Shown one piece after another: positions 32,257 through 39,957 of a DNA stretch of 64,000 nt. The position numbers were made by a program, and so were the translations under genes. Source of the stretch: Amycolatopsis coloradensis (lineage in GTDB: Bacteria > Actinomycetota > Actinomycetes > Mycobacteriales > Pseudonocardiaceae); assembly GCF_001953865.1 (NCBI RefSeq), contig NZ_MQUQ01000020.1, positions 62,001-126,000 of the forward strand. Direction: 5' to 3'. The number at the start of each line of letters is the position of its first letter. Position 1 is the stretch's first letter. Below the pieces are notes generated by a model. That model was given only the letters and a program-made list of their open reading frames with translations, ran no database searches and had not been told where the DNA came from.

Positions 32257-32898
32257 CTAGAGCTTCGAGCGCATGGTTTTCATGCGTTCGATCTCGGCGG
32301 ACTGGCCGGTGATGACCTCCTGCGCCATCTGCTGCGCCTTGGTCTCCACTCCCTTGCCGAGCTGGGTCTCGGCCATGGTCAGCGCGCCCGTGTGATGCGC
32401 GATCATCAGGTCCAGGAACAGCTTCTCGAACGCCACACCGCTCGCCGCGCGCAGTTCCGCCAGCTGGGCGTCGGTCGCCATTCCCGGCATGAGCGCGTGC
32501 TCGTGATGGCCGCCGTGGCCTTCGTGGCCATCGCCGGGGACGGGCTTGCCGCGGTCGGCCAGCCACGTCTTCATCATCGTGACCTCACCGTCCTGCGCGA
32601 CCGAGATCCGGCCCGCGATCGCCCGGATCTGCTCGTTCGCCGTCTTGCCCGGCACCAGGTCGGTCATCACCTTCGCCTGCTGGTGGTGGGGAATCATCAT
32701 CGTCATGTACTCGACGTCGGCCTCGTTGGGCTGATCGCGGTTCACGGGGCCGGGGGAGCCGGTGCCCGCCTGCTCTCCGGGCTTCCCGGGCACGATCACC
32801 GGAGCACTTTGGGCCGATTGCGGCGGAGTTTCGTCACCAGTGCAGCCCGAGACTACGAAAGCAGCGGCGACCAGGGCCGATGTCAAACTTTTTCTCAT
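32257..32898 (-). CDS. DUF305 lipoprotein
   Basis: 213 residues. Lipobox V-V-S-G-C at 16-20, then a Pro-rich spacer. The DUF305 four-helix ferritin-like core has M-M-I-P-H-H-Q-Q-A and M-I-A-H-H-T-G-A-L, the duplicated H-H motif, likely a metal site; between them lies a Gly/His stretch G-D-G-H-E-G-H-G-G-H-H-E-H-A. DUF305 proteins are often tied to copper. It is divergent from the LVIVD protein gene (84 bp), a pairing seen in many Actinobacteria. Confidence 0.88.
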   Translation of the reverse strand: MRKSLTSALVAAAFVVSGCTGDETPPQSAQSAPVIVPGKPGEQAGTGSPGPVNRDQPNEADVEYMTMMIPHHQQAKVMTDLVPGKTANEQIRAIAGRISVAQDGEVTMMKTWLADRGKPVPGDGHEGHGGHHEHALMPGMATDAQLAELRAASGVAFEKLFLDLMIAHHTGALTMAETQLGKGVETKAQQMAQEVITGQSAEIERMKTMRSKL

Positions 32899-32982
32899 CC
32901 CGGGAGTTCCTCCGTTGGTCGGTATCTGGTGAGCCTAAATAAGGAATAAGGTGCGCGTAAAGCTGGGTGGAAGGAGAGCCAT

Positions 32983-34440
32983 ATGGTGCTGCAGCCTGGG
33001 CTGAAACGCCGCTTGACCAGGGTCTTCGTGTCGGCGGCCGCGGTCGCCGCCCTCGGGGCCTCCAGTGCGCTGGCCGCGCCGGCCGTCGTCGCGGAGCCGT
33101 CGGCGACCACGATCCCGGGGGTGGACGAGATCGTCCACAGTCCCAATCTCCGGTCGATCGCGAACGTCCCGCAGCAGGGACCCTTCACCAAGGACTCGAC
33201 CGGCACCGACATCGCGTTCACCAAGGGGCACGCGATCATCGGCACGTACGACGGCTTCAACGTCTTCGATGTCCGCAACCCCTACCGCCCCAAGATCGTC
33301 AGTCAGGTCCTCTGCCCCGGCGGGCAGAACGACGTGTCGGTCTCCGGCGACCTTCTCTTCCTGTCGACGGACTACGCACGCAGCGACAACTCGTGCAACA
33401 GCGCCGCGAAGCCCGCGTCGGACAAGACGGCGTGGGAGGGCATCAAGATCTTCGACATCTCGAACCTCGCGGCGCCGAAGTACGTCGCCGCGGTCGAGAC
33501 CGACTGCGGTTCGCACACCAACACCCTGGTGCCGGACAAGCGCGGCAAGGACGTCTACATCTACGTCTCGTCGTACGCGCCGGCGGCCAACCTGCCCGAC
33601 TGCCAGCCGCCGCACGACAAGCTCTCCATCGTCAAGGTCCCGGTGAAGGACCCGGCGAAGGCTTCGCTGGTCGCGACGCCGGTCCTGTTCCCGGACGACG
33701 GCGGCAACCCCGGTGGCACCAACCCCGACGGCACCCGCCGGTCCGCGACCACCGGTTGCCACGACCTGACGGCGCTGCCGGAGAAGGACCTCATGGCCGG
33801 TGCCTGCATGGGTGACGGCGTCCTGCTCGACATCTCCGACCGGCTCAAGCCGCGGGTGATCAACCGGGTCCAGGACAACGTGAACTTCGCGTTCTGGCAC
33901 AGCGCCACCTTCAACAACGACGCCACCAAGATCGTCTTCACCGACGAGCTCGGCGGCGGCGGGATGGCGACCTGCCTGGAGAAGTTCGGTCCCACCCGCG
34001 GCGCCAACGGCATCTACGAGATCACCGGCCGCGGCGACAACCGCAAGCTGGAGTTCCGCAGCTACTACAAGATCCCGCGCTTGCAGTCCGAGACCGAGAA
34101 CTGTGTGGCCCACAACGGCTCGCTGATTCCGGTGCCGGGCAAGGACATCATGGTCCAGTCCTGGTACCAGGGCGGCATCTCGGTGTGGGACTTCACCGAC
34201 TCGGCGAAGCCGAAGGAGATCGCGTACTGGGAGCGGGGCCCGCTCTCGAACGAGAAGCTCGTCGTCGGTGGCACCTGGTCGGCGTACTGGTACAACGGCC
34301 ACATCTTCTCGTCCGACATCGTGAAGGGCCTGGACGTCCTGGACCTCAACGACTGGCGGACCTTCCCGGCGAAGCTCGTCCGGCAGAACGAGTTCAACGC
34401 CCAGACGCAGTACAAGCTGCACCCGGGCTTCAACAAGTGA
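32983..34440 (+). CDS. Secreted LVIVD-repeat beta-propeller protein
   Basis: 485 residues. Sec signal peptide (R-R-L-T-R-V-F-V-S-A-A-A-V-A-A-L, cleavage near A-L-A-A-P). Repeated strands of the type G-F-N-V-F-D-V-R-N-P, G-I-K-I-F-D-I-S-N-L and G-I-S-V-W-D-F-T-D-S are LVIVD propeller blades. Several cysteines (C-P-G-G, D-C-G-S-H, G-C-H-D-L) may form disulfides. Start ATG 32983 has GAAGGAGAG upstream. Divergent from the DUF305 lipoprotein; both are exported and probably act together at the cell surface, perhaps in metal handling. Confidence 0.85.
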   Translation: MVLQPGLKRRLTRVFVSAAAVAALGASSALAAPAVVAEPSATTIPGVDEIVHSPNLRSIANVPQQGPFTKDSTGTDIAFTKGHAIIGTYDGFNVFDVRNPYRPKIVSQVLCPGGQNDVSVSGDLLFLSTDYARSDNSCNSAAKPASDKTAWEGIKIFDISNLAAPKYVAAVETDCGSHTNTLVPDKRGKDVYIYVSSYAPAANLPDCQPPHDKLSIVKVPVKDPAKASLVATPVLFPDDGGNPGGTNPDGTRRSATTGCHDLTALPEKDLMAGACMGDGVLLDISDRLKPRVINRVQDNVNFAFWHSATFNNDATKIVFTDELGGGGMATCLEKFGPTRGANGIYEITGRGDNRKLEFRSYYKIPRLQSETENCVAHNGSLIPVPGKDIMVQSWYQGGISVWDFTDSAKPKEIAYWERGPLSNEKLVVGGTWSAYWYNGHIFSSDIVKGLDVLDLNDWRTFPAKLVRQNEFNAQTQYKLHPGFNK

Positions 34441-34460
34441 TCCGGTGAACCAGGTGTGAA

Positions 34461-34507
34461 ATGAACGGACCTTTCATAACAAATCCTGTTATAAAAGGTC
34501 CGTTCAT
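34461..34507. terminator. Palindromic terminator, family copy 1
   Basis: Arms 34461-34481 and 34487-34507 (21 nt, one C/A mismatch, 5-nt loop) between convergent genes. The arm sequence is the same as at 46240-46292. Confidence 0.8.
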
Positions 34508-34522
34508 AACATTCCAGGACGC

Positions 34523-36076
34523 TCAGACCAGCCAGGCGGCCGCGTCCGGCGGCAGTTTCCCGTCCACCAGCGGCACACTCGACAGCAGCACCTCACCCCG
34601 CGGCAGCGCGATCGGGCTCGCCGACGTGTTCAGCGCGCAGACCAGCCCGCCACCCCGCCGCCGGAACGCGAAACATCCGGCCGGCGCGCCGTACCAGTCC
34701 AGGTCTTCGCCGCTGAAAGCCTTGTGCGACTTACGGATCTCGATCGCCCGCCGGTACAGCGACAGCGTCGACGCCGGATCCTCCAGCTGAGCTTCCACGG
34801 TCACCGGCGCCCACGAGGCCGGCATCGGCAGCCACGTCCGCGGATTCCGCGAGAAACCGAACGGCGGCCGGTCGCCTTCCCACGGCAGCGGCACGCGCGA
34901 CGCGTCCCGGCCGAATTCGGCGCCGGAAATCTTGGCTCGCGGGTCCGCGAGCGCGTCGGGCGGGAGGTCGACGTTGCCGAGCCCCAGTTCCTCGCCGTTG
35001 TACAGGTAGATCGTCCCGGGCAGCGCGAGTTCCACGAGCGCCATCGCCCGCGCCCGCCACACCCCTCGGTCACCGTCGCCGTACCGGCTGACCTGCCGCC
35101 AGACGTCGTGGTTGCTCAGCGTCCAGGTGGCCGGGGCCCCGGTCGACTTCGGCACCGCCAAGGACCGCTCGATGGCCGTCCGCAGCGCGTCGGCGTCGAA
35201 ATGTGTGAGCACGAGCCGGAAGTTGAACGCCAGGTGCAGTTCGTCCGGCCGCAGATAGCGGGCGAGGCGTTCCTCGTCGGTCACCCAGATCTCGCCGACG
35301 GCCATCGTGCCCGGGTACTCGTCGAGCACCCCGCGGATCATCTGGTGGATCTCGTGGACGCGATCGTTGTCGAACCGCGGGTCGTAGAACTCGCTCGGCC
35401 CGATCGCGTCCACCCTCGGGTCCATGTCCGGCAGGCCGGGCGGTTTCGCCATGCCGTGCGCGACGTCGATGCGGAAGCCGTCCACCCCGTGGTCCAGCCA
35501 GAACCGCAGGGTGCGCTCCAGATCGGCGGCGACCTCGTGGTTGGCCCAGTTCAGGTCCGGTTGCTGCGGCGAGAACAGGTGCAGGTACCACTGGCCGTCC
35601 GGGATCCGGGTCCACGCCGGGCCGCCGAACGCGCTGACCCAGTTGTTCGGCGGCAGGTCGCCGCGCGGGCCGAGCCCGTCGCGGAAGATGTAGCGATCCC
35701 GTTCCGGGCTGCCCGGCGGCGCCGCCATCGCCGACCTGAACCAGGCGTGGGTGTTGCTGGTGTGGTTGGGGACGACGTCGATGGTGACCTTGATGCCGCG
35801 TTTGTGCGCCTCGGTCAGCAGTACGTCGAAGTCGCCGAGGGTGCCGAACATCGGGTCGACGTCGCGTGGATCGGCGATGTCGTAACCGTGGTCGGCCATG
35901 GGCGAGCGGTAGAACGGCGTCAGCCACAGCGCGTCCACCCCGAGCAGCTCCAGGTACCCGAGCTTGCCGCGGATGCCTTCGAGGTCGCCGACGCCGTCCC
36001 CGTCGGAATCGGCGAACGAGCGCACGTAGACCTGGTAGAAGACCGCCTGGTCCCACCACGCCGCGCTCGTCGCCAT
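34523..36076 (-). CDS. aglA: Alpha-glucosidase / maltase, GH13
   Basis: 517 residues from ATG 36076. GH13 motifs: V-T-I-D-V-V-P-N-H-T, G-F-R-I-D-V-A-H-G (nucleophile Asp), V-G-E-I-W (acid Glu), L-S-N-H-D-V (third Asp). The start Y-Q-V-Y-V-R-S-F-A-D-S-D-G-D-G-V-G-D-L is typical of alpha-glucosidases of the oligo-1,6-glucosidase type. Cytoplasmic; releases glucose from short alpha-glucosides. It overlaps the globin gene stop by one base; the pair corresponds to Rv2471/Rv2470. Confidence 0.9.
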   Translation of the reverse strand: MATSAAWWDQAVFYQVYVRSFADSDGDGVGDLEGIRGKLGYLELLGVDALWLTPFYRSPMADHGYDIADPRDVDPMFGTLGDFDVLLTEAHKRGIKVTIDVVPNHTSNTHAWFRSAMAAPPGSPERDRYIFRDGLGPRGDLPPNNWVSAFGGPAWTRIPDGQWYLHLFSPQQPDLNWANHEVAADLERTLRFWLDHGVDGFRIDVAHGMAKPPGLPDMDPRVDAIGPSEFYDPRFDNDRVHEIHQMIRGVLDEYPGTMAVGEIWVTDEERLARYLRPDELHLAFNFRLVLTHFDADALRTAIERSLAVPKSTGAPATWTLSNHDVWRQVSRYGDGDRGVWRARAMALVELALPGTIYLYNGEELGLGNVDLPPDALADPRAKISGAEFGRDASRVPLPWEGDRPPFGFSRNPRTWLPMPASWAPVTVEAQLEDPASTLSLYRRAIEIRKSHKAFSGEDLDWYGAPAGCFAFRRRGGGLVCALNTSASPIALPRGEVLLSSVPLVDGKLPPDAAAWLV

Positions 36077-36471
36077 CACACGAAGCTGTTCATCATGCTG
36101 TTGGCGGCCATCTCCAGGTACGCCCACAGCTGCGTGCGGTACGGCTCTTCGATGTGCTCCTCGTCGACCGCGATCTTGATGCAGCGCAGCCAGGCGTCGC
36201 GTTCGATCGGGCCGACCTTGAACGGCGCGTGCCGCATCCGCAGCCGGGGGTGGCCGCGCTGGTCCGAGTAGGTGTGCGGGCCGCCCCAGTACTGCATGAG
36301 GAACAGCCGGAAGCGCTCCTCGGCCGGGCCGAGGTCCTCCTCGGGGTACAGCGGGCGAAGCACCTCGTCGACCGCCACTTCGGCGTAGAACCGCGCGACG
36401 ATCCGGGTGAACACCGGTTCACCGCCGATCGCCTCGTACAGGGTCGTGGGGTCTGGCTCGCTCACGGACAC
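36076..36471 (-). CDS. glbO: Group II truncated haemoglobin (TrHbO)
   Basis: 131 residues from a GTG at 36471 (GTG 36465 possible). Matches the TrHbO pattern: L-Y-E-A-I-G-G-E at the start of helix A/B, F-R-L-F-L-M-Q-Y-W-G-G-P with the distal aromatic Tyr/Trp, and H-P-R-L-R-M-R-H-A-P-F with proximal His. Binds oxygen tightly and may detoxify nitric oxide or reactive oxygen; in mycobacteria it associates with membranes. Sits between mscS and aglA in one direction, probably one operon. Confidence 0.92.
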   Translation of the reverse strand: MSVSEPDPTTLYEAIGGEPVFTRIVARFYAEVAVDEVLRPLYPEEDLGPAEERFRLFLMQYWGGPHTYSDQRGHPRLRMRHAPFKVGPIERDAWLRCIKIAVDEEHIEEPYRTQLWAYLEMAANSMMNSFV

Positions 36472-36491
36472 AGCTCCATTCTGCCCTTGTC

Positions 36492-37469
36492 CTACTGGCT
36501 CGCGGTGCCGGACGACATAAAGCGCCCCAGAGGAGGTTCGAAGCCCGCTTCGTCGAGCGCGGCGAGCAGATGCGCCCGCAGCGCGCGCTGCACCGCCCAC
36601 TGCTTGCCAGGCCGGACCTTCACGGTCAGGCGGACCTTGATGCCCTCCGGCGTCACGGTCTCCACACCGAGCATCTCGGGCGGTTCCAGCACGTTGGGTG
36701 ACAGCGCCTCGTTCTCCAGCAGCGTCTTCGACTTCGCGGCCATCAGCTCGGTGGCTTTCTCGACGTCGACGGAGTAGCTGAGCGGGACGTCGACAACGGC
36801 GACCGCGAAGCCCTGGCTCGAGTTGCCGACCCGCAGCACCTCGCCGTTGCGGACGTACCAGACGGTGCCATTGATGTCACGCAGGGTGGTGATCCGGAGG
36901 CCGACCGCCTCGACGGTTCCCGACGCCTCGCCGACGTCGACGACGTCACCGACGCCGTACTGGTCCTCGATCATCATGAAGATGCCGGAGAGGAAGTCCT
37001 TCACCAGGTTCTGCGCGCCGAAACCGAGGGCGACACCGACGATGCCGGCGGAGGCGATGATCGGCGCCAGGTCGATGCCCAGTTCGCCCAGCACGAGGAT
37101 GAACGCCAGGCCGTAGATGAACAGTGTCGCCATCGACTTGAGCACCGAGCCGATGGTGGCGGCGCGCTGACGGCGTCGTTCCATCACCGCCGACCCGAGC
37201 ACCTCGGGAGCCTTCTCCCGCAACGGTCTCAACAGGGCGGGCAGCTTCCTGGAACCGCTCGGCATCCGCGTCACGCGGTTGATCAGGCGCCGCACCAGGT
37301 ACCGCAGCAGAAACGCCACGGCGACGATCATCAGTATCTTGATCGGCTTCGTCAGCAGCCAGCCCGCCGACGCGGAGAGCCATTCGTTCTTTGTGACCTC
37401 GAACACCTGGCCGCACAGGGTGCTGGCGTCCTTCGTGCAGGCTGGGGGTTCGGTGGGCAGCAGGTTCAC
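36492..37469 (-). CDS. Mechanosensitive channel, MscS family
   Basis: 325 residues with three hydrophobic segments; the pore helix A-S-A-G-I-V-G-V-A-L-G-F-G-A-Q-N-L-V-K-D is the TM3 signature of MscS, followed by the beta domain with Y-G-V-G-D-V-V-D-V-G and the C-terminal cytoplasmic cage. Opens in response to membrane tension during osmotic downshock. The extracytoplasmic N-terminus has two cysteines (C-T-K-D-A-S-T-L-C). The globin gene starts 20 bp after its stop. Confidence 0.9.
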   Translation of the reverse strand: MNLLPTEPPACTKDASTLCGQVFEVTKNEWLSASAGWLLTKPIKILMIVAVAFLLRYLVRRLINRVTRMPSGSRKLPALLRPLREKAPEVLGSAVMERRRQRAATIGSVLKSMATLFIYGLAFILVLGELGIDLAPIIASAGIVGVALGFGAQNLVKDFLSGIFMMIEDQYGVGDVVDVGEASGTVEAVGLRITTLRDINGTVWYVRNGEVLRVGNSSQGFAVAVVDVPLSYSVDVEKATELMAAKSKTLLENEALSPNVLEPPEMLGVETVTPEGIKVRLTVKVRPGKQWAVQRALRAHLLAALDEAGFEPPLGRFMSSGTASQ

Positions 37470-37623
37470 TGAGAAGAAATGTCCTTTCGTGCTCGGCGGG
37501 GTTTCGTTCGCGCCGCTCGGCGCGGCAGGCGCACCGGCGGATCCGAAAACCCGGCTTCAGGTGGCCGCGGGGTCGCGGGCGTGTGACACGTCCAGTAACA
37601 CACGTGCGCTTTGGGGCTGATCT

Positions 37624-38394
37624 GTGGTCGACTATGCCTGCACCGGTGGAGGTGGTCGAGTGCCAGACCGACAACCCATCCCCCTCGGCGTCCCGAGCCA
37701 AGCCTTGGCCGGACAGGCGCCGGAGGTCGTGTTGCGCGCTCATCCGGGAGGTGCCCCCTCGCACGGGGCCCCACCGGGCGGGCCGGGAACGCGGCCAGGG
37801 GGTGTTGCCCGCCCGCCCGGACAGCGTAGAGGGCGGGATCCGTCGACTTCGGCGGCACCCACCACGACGACAGCGTCGTCATGGGGCCGCAGACGGGTAT
37901 TGCTGTTGAACGCCACGTTCGAGCCGCTCACGGCGCTGCCGTTGCGGCGCGCGGTGGTCCTCGTGATGTGCGGCAAGGCGGAAGTGGTGCACGGCGACCC
38001 CGCGGGGCTCGAACTGCACGCCGCTTCGGTCTCGCTGCCGGTGCCCTCGGTGATCCGGCTGAGTACCTACGTGCGCGTGCCCTACCGCGCGCAGGTACCG
38101 CTGACCCGGGCCGGGCTCATGCATCGCGACCGGTACCGCTGCGCCTACTGCGGAGGGCGGGCCGAGACGATCGACCACGTCGTCCCGCGCAGCCGTGGTG
38201 GTCCCCACAGCTGGACGAACTGCGTGGCCTGCTGCGCCAAGTGCAACCATCGGAAGGCGGACAAGCTGCTCTCCGAGATCGGCTGGCGGCTGCGCGTCGT
38301 GCCGCGGGCCCCGCACGGGCCGCACTGGCGGCTGCTCGCCCATTCCAAGGAGGCCGACCCGTTGTGGCGGCCGTACCTCGGAACCGCGGCCTGA
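37624..38394 (+). CDS. HNH endonuclease-domain protein
   Basis: The sure part begins near residue 90 (R-R-V-L-L-L-N-A-T-F-E-P-L), with C-A-Y-C-G-G (zinc knuckle), T-I-D-H-V-V-P-R-S-R-G-G (the H of the HNH motif), N-C-V-A-C-C-A-K-C-N-H-R-K-A-D. This is the HNH protein found beside the pepN/DUF5130 region in mycobacteria (Rv2469c). The first about 88 residues are Pro/Gly/Arg-rich and may not be translated; no good start was found closer to the core, so the start at 37624 is uncertain. Role unknown, perhaps in DNA repair. Confidence 0.78.
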   Translation: MVDYACTGGGGRVPDRQPIPLGVPSQALAGQAPEVVLRAHPGGAPSHGAPPGGPGTRPGGVARPPGQRRGRDPSTSAAPTTTTASSWGRRRVLLLNATFEPLTALPLRRAVVLVMCGKAEVVHGDPAGLELHAASVSLPVPSVIRLSTYVRVPYRAQVPLTRAGLMHRDRYRCAYCGGRAETIDHVVPRSRGGPHSWTNCVACCAKCNHRKADKLLSEIGWRLRVVPRAPHGPHWRLLAHSKEADPLWRPYLGTAA

Positions 38395-38414
38395 TCCCGT
38401 TCCTCACACGTCGG

Positions 38415-38444
38415 CGCCCCGGCTGCCTTTCGGCGGCCGGGGCG
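38415..38444 (+). terminator. 13-bp stem terminator after the HNH gene
   Basis: CGCCCCGGCTGCC (38415-38427) pairs with 38432-38444 with one T-G wobble; loop TTTC. Confidence 0.8.
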
Positions 38445-38503
38445 AGCCGATGATGCCGTGGTGAAGCTCTGCACCGCTACAGGTACGCCGGTCTCGCTGC
38501 TGC

Positions 38504-38857
38504 TCAGGCGGCCAGGGAGAAGTCGCTCCGGCAGGTGACGCGAGTACCACGGGTGACGCGGGTGCCACGGGTGACCCGGGTTCCGCAGGTGACGCGAGTG
38601 CCGGCGGTCACGCGGGTGCCGCGAGTGACGCGCGTGCCACGGGTGACGCGAGTTCCCGCCGTGACGCGCGTGCCTCGGGTCACGCGGGTGCCACGGGTGA
38701 CCCGGGTTCCGGCGGTGACCCGCGTACCGCGAGTGACACGAGTACCGCGAGTAACCCGTGTGCCCGCCGTCACACGCGTTCCGGGGGTGAATTCAGTTTC
38801 GAAGAGTGACGAAATGTCGTCGATGATCGCCTGGCCGGGTGTCTGGGTGCTCTGCAT
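38504..38857 (-). CDS. Hexapeptide-repeat protein (GTRVTx)14, unknown function
   Basis: 117 residues from ATG 38857, which has AGGAGG 7 nt upstream. Residues 1-25 (MQSTQTPGQAIIDDISSLFE...) form a leader with a short amphipathic helix; then 14 units G-T-R-V-T-x follow, x running A-R-R-A-R-R-A-R-R-A-C-R-R-C, so the real period is often 18 residues; the tail is R-S-D-F-S-L-A-A. Codons vary freely at third positions while the peptide stays fixed. The repeat could fold as a small beta-solenoid, or act as a multi-core precursor peptide, but no maturation enzyme is next to it. No signal peptide or membrane segment. Strongly basic. The opposite strand is also open, with wobble positions in register, but has no RBS. 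Confidence 0.72.
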   Translation of the reverse strand: MQSTQTPGQAIIDDISSLFETEFTPGTRVTAGTRVTRGTRVTRGTRVTAGTRVTRGTRVTRGTRVTAGTRVTRGTRVTRGTRVTAGTRVTCGTRVTRGTRVTRGTRVTCRSDFSLAA

Positions 38858-39148
38858 GACATGTCCTCCTGCGACCGGTGCGTTACCTGCTGGGGTGAGA
38901 GAGCTGGGCGCAAGGCCCGTACAGGTGAAAAAGTTACGAGGATTTCAAGGCCGCGACAAGACGACAGCACCGGGTGCGGCCGCCCGTACGTTGAGTTGCA
39001 ACCTTTCGGCCTTGAGGGCTTCGCCCCAACGTGGGAGCGCTTTCGCGGCAAGCGGCGGACGGACCCGTTCGGACGACGAGCGGCAGATGTCCGGCCGCAC
39101 GTCCGTGCGACCGGGTGCGGCCCGTCGGCATCGGATACGCTCACGCGC
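38858..39148. other. 291-bp divergent intergenic region
   Basis: Holds the promoters and leaders of the hexapeptide-repeat gene (left) and the membrane protein gene (right). I see no clear -35/-10 pair, no RNA gene and no long palindrome; a TTTTTCAC stretch (minus strand, around 38930) stands out against the GC-rich background. Confidence 0.4.
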
Positions 39149-39412
39149 GTGAACCTTGTCGAGACGATCCTGGTCTTCGCGGTGATCCCCTTGGCCATCT
39201 ACGCGCTTTGCGGGGTGGCCACGCTGCGGTCGAAGGGCGCGGGCGTCGCCCGGTACCGGCCGGGGCAGCCGTGGGAGTACCCGGCCATGTGGTGGAGCGC
39301 CAACCCCGACGGTGTCGGCGCCAAGCATTCGCACGTGAACGTCGGCGGCGCGACCGCCCTCGGCGCGGCGGACGGAACTTCGGTGACGGGAGGCGCTCGT
39401 GGCAACTGGTGA
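39149..39412 (+). CDS. Conserved small actinobacterial membrane protein
   Basis: 87 residues from a GTG at 39149. One N-terminal helix (L-V-E-T-I-L-V-F-A-V-I-P-L-A-I-Y-A-L) followed by Y-R-P-G-Q-P-W-E-Y-P-A-M-W-W-S-A-N-P-D-G, a motif shared by homologues in many actinomycetes. Overlaps the DUF5130 gene by 14 bp, so the two form one operon. Function unknown; the pairing suggests a shared membrane role. Confidence 0.75.
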   Translation: MNLVETILVFAVIPLAIYALCGVATLRSKGAGVARYRPGQPWEYPAMWWSANPDGVGAKHSHVNVGGATALGAADGTSVTGGARGNW

Positions 39413-39878
39413 ACTGACCCATTCGTCCACCGCTGTTGACGAAGAGCCCGGTTACGGCACCGCCGTTACCTCGAGCGGCCGGGTTTCCGCCGCCAGGATG
39501 TACGAACCGGCTGGGCCGATCAGCCCATTCTCGACCCAGCAGCTTGCCCGGCTGGACGAGGCGCTGACGCTGGCCAGCCGCGAGACCGGCCTCGACTTCA
39601 GCGTGTACCTCGGCGACCTCGGCGAAGACACCCGCGTGACCGCCGAGGGCCTGCTGGCCTCGACCGACGACCCGGCCGACTCCGTGGTCGTCGCCGTGTC
39701 GCCCGGCCAGCGCGTCATCGAGATCGTGACGGGCTCGCAGGCCAAGCACCGCCTGCCCGACCGCGGCGCGAAGCTCGCCGTGGCCAGCATGGTGGCCTCC
39801 TTCAAGGAAGGCGACCTCGTCGGCGGGCTCGTGAACGCACTTCGCATGCTGAGCGACCAGGCGGGCAGCCCCCGCTGA
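39399..39878 (+). CDS. DUF5130 protein (Rv2468c-like)
   Basis: 159 residues from a GTG at 39399. The core (L-A-R-L-D-E-A-L-T-L-A-S-R-E-T-G-L-D-F-S-V-Y-L-G-D-L and V-V-V-A-V-S-P-G-Q-R-V-I-E-I-V-T-G) resembles a TPM-like fold; the ending V-A-S-M-V-A-S-F-K-E-G-D-L-V-G-G-L is conserved in homologues. Soluble. Neighbour of pepN as in mycobacteria. No known activity. Confidence 0.8.
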   Translation: MATGELTHSSTAVDEEPGYGTAVTSSGRVSAARMYEPAGPISPFSTQQLARLDEALTLASRETGLDFSVYLGDLGEDTRVTAEGLLASTDDPADSVVVAVSPGQRVIEIVTGSQAKHRLPDRGAKLAVASMVASFKEGDLVGGLVNALRMLSDQAGSPR

Positions 39879-39906
39879 AGGGGACTTTTCCCGCATAAGA
39901 CATGAG

Positions 39907-39949
39907 GAAGGGGCCCTTCACCGCATCACATGCGGTGAAGGGCCCCTTC
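39907..39949. terminator. 20-bp perfect palindrome between convergent genes
   Basis: 39907-39926 and 39930-39949 are exactly complementary with loop CAC; separates DUF5130 and pepN. Confidence 0.85.
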
Positions 39950-39957
39950 AGCTCTTT

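Noticed and set aside
32971..34422. Long minus-strand frame opposite the LVIVD gene
   Set aside because: Antisense; Val/Asp/Arg-rich, no domain, while the plus frame has a signal peptide and propeller repeats.
34461..34790. Small frames starting in the palindromic terminators (M-N-G-P-F-I-T)
   Set aside because: The similar N-termini at 34461 and 46243 come from the shared palindrome sequence, not from related proteins.
38530..38790. Possible CRISPR array or non-coding satellite
   Set aside because: Units are 18 bp without spacers and vary only at wobble positions, which fits a coding repeat.
38535..39152. Plus-strand frame with T-R-V-P-x-V repeats
   Set aside because: No RBS, and its end runs through unrelated sequence; the minus frame has RBS, leader and a stop just after the repeat. 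Kept as a finding, not as a gene.
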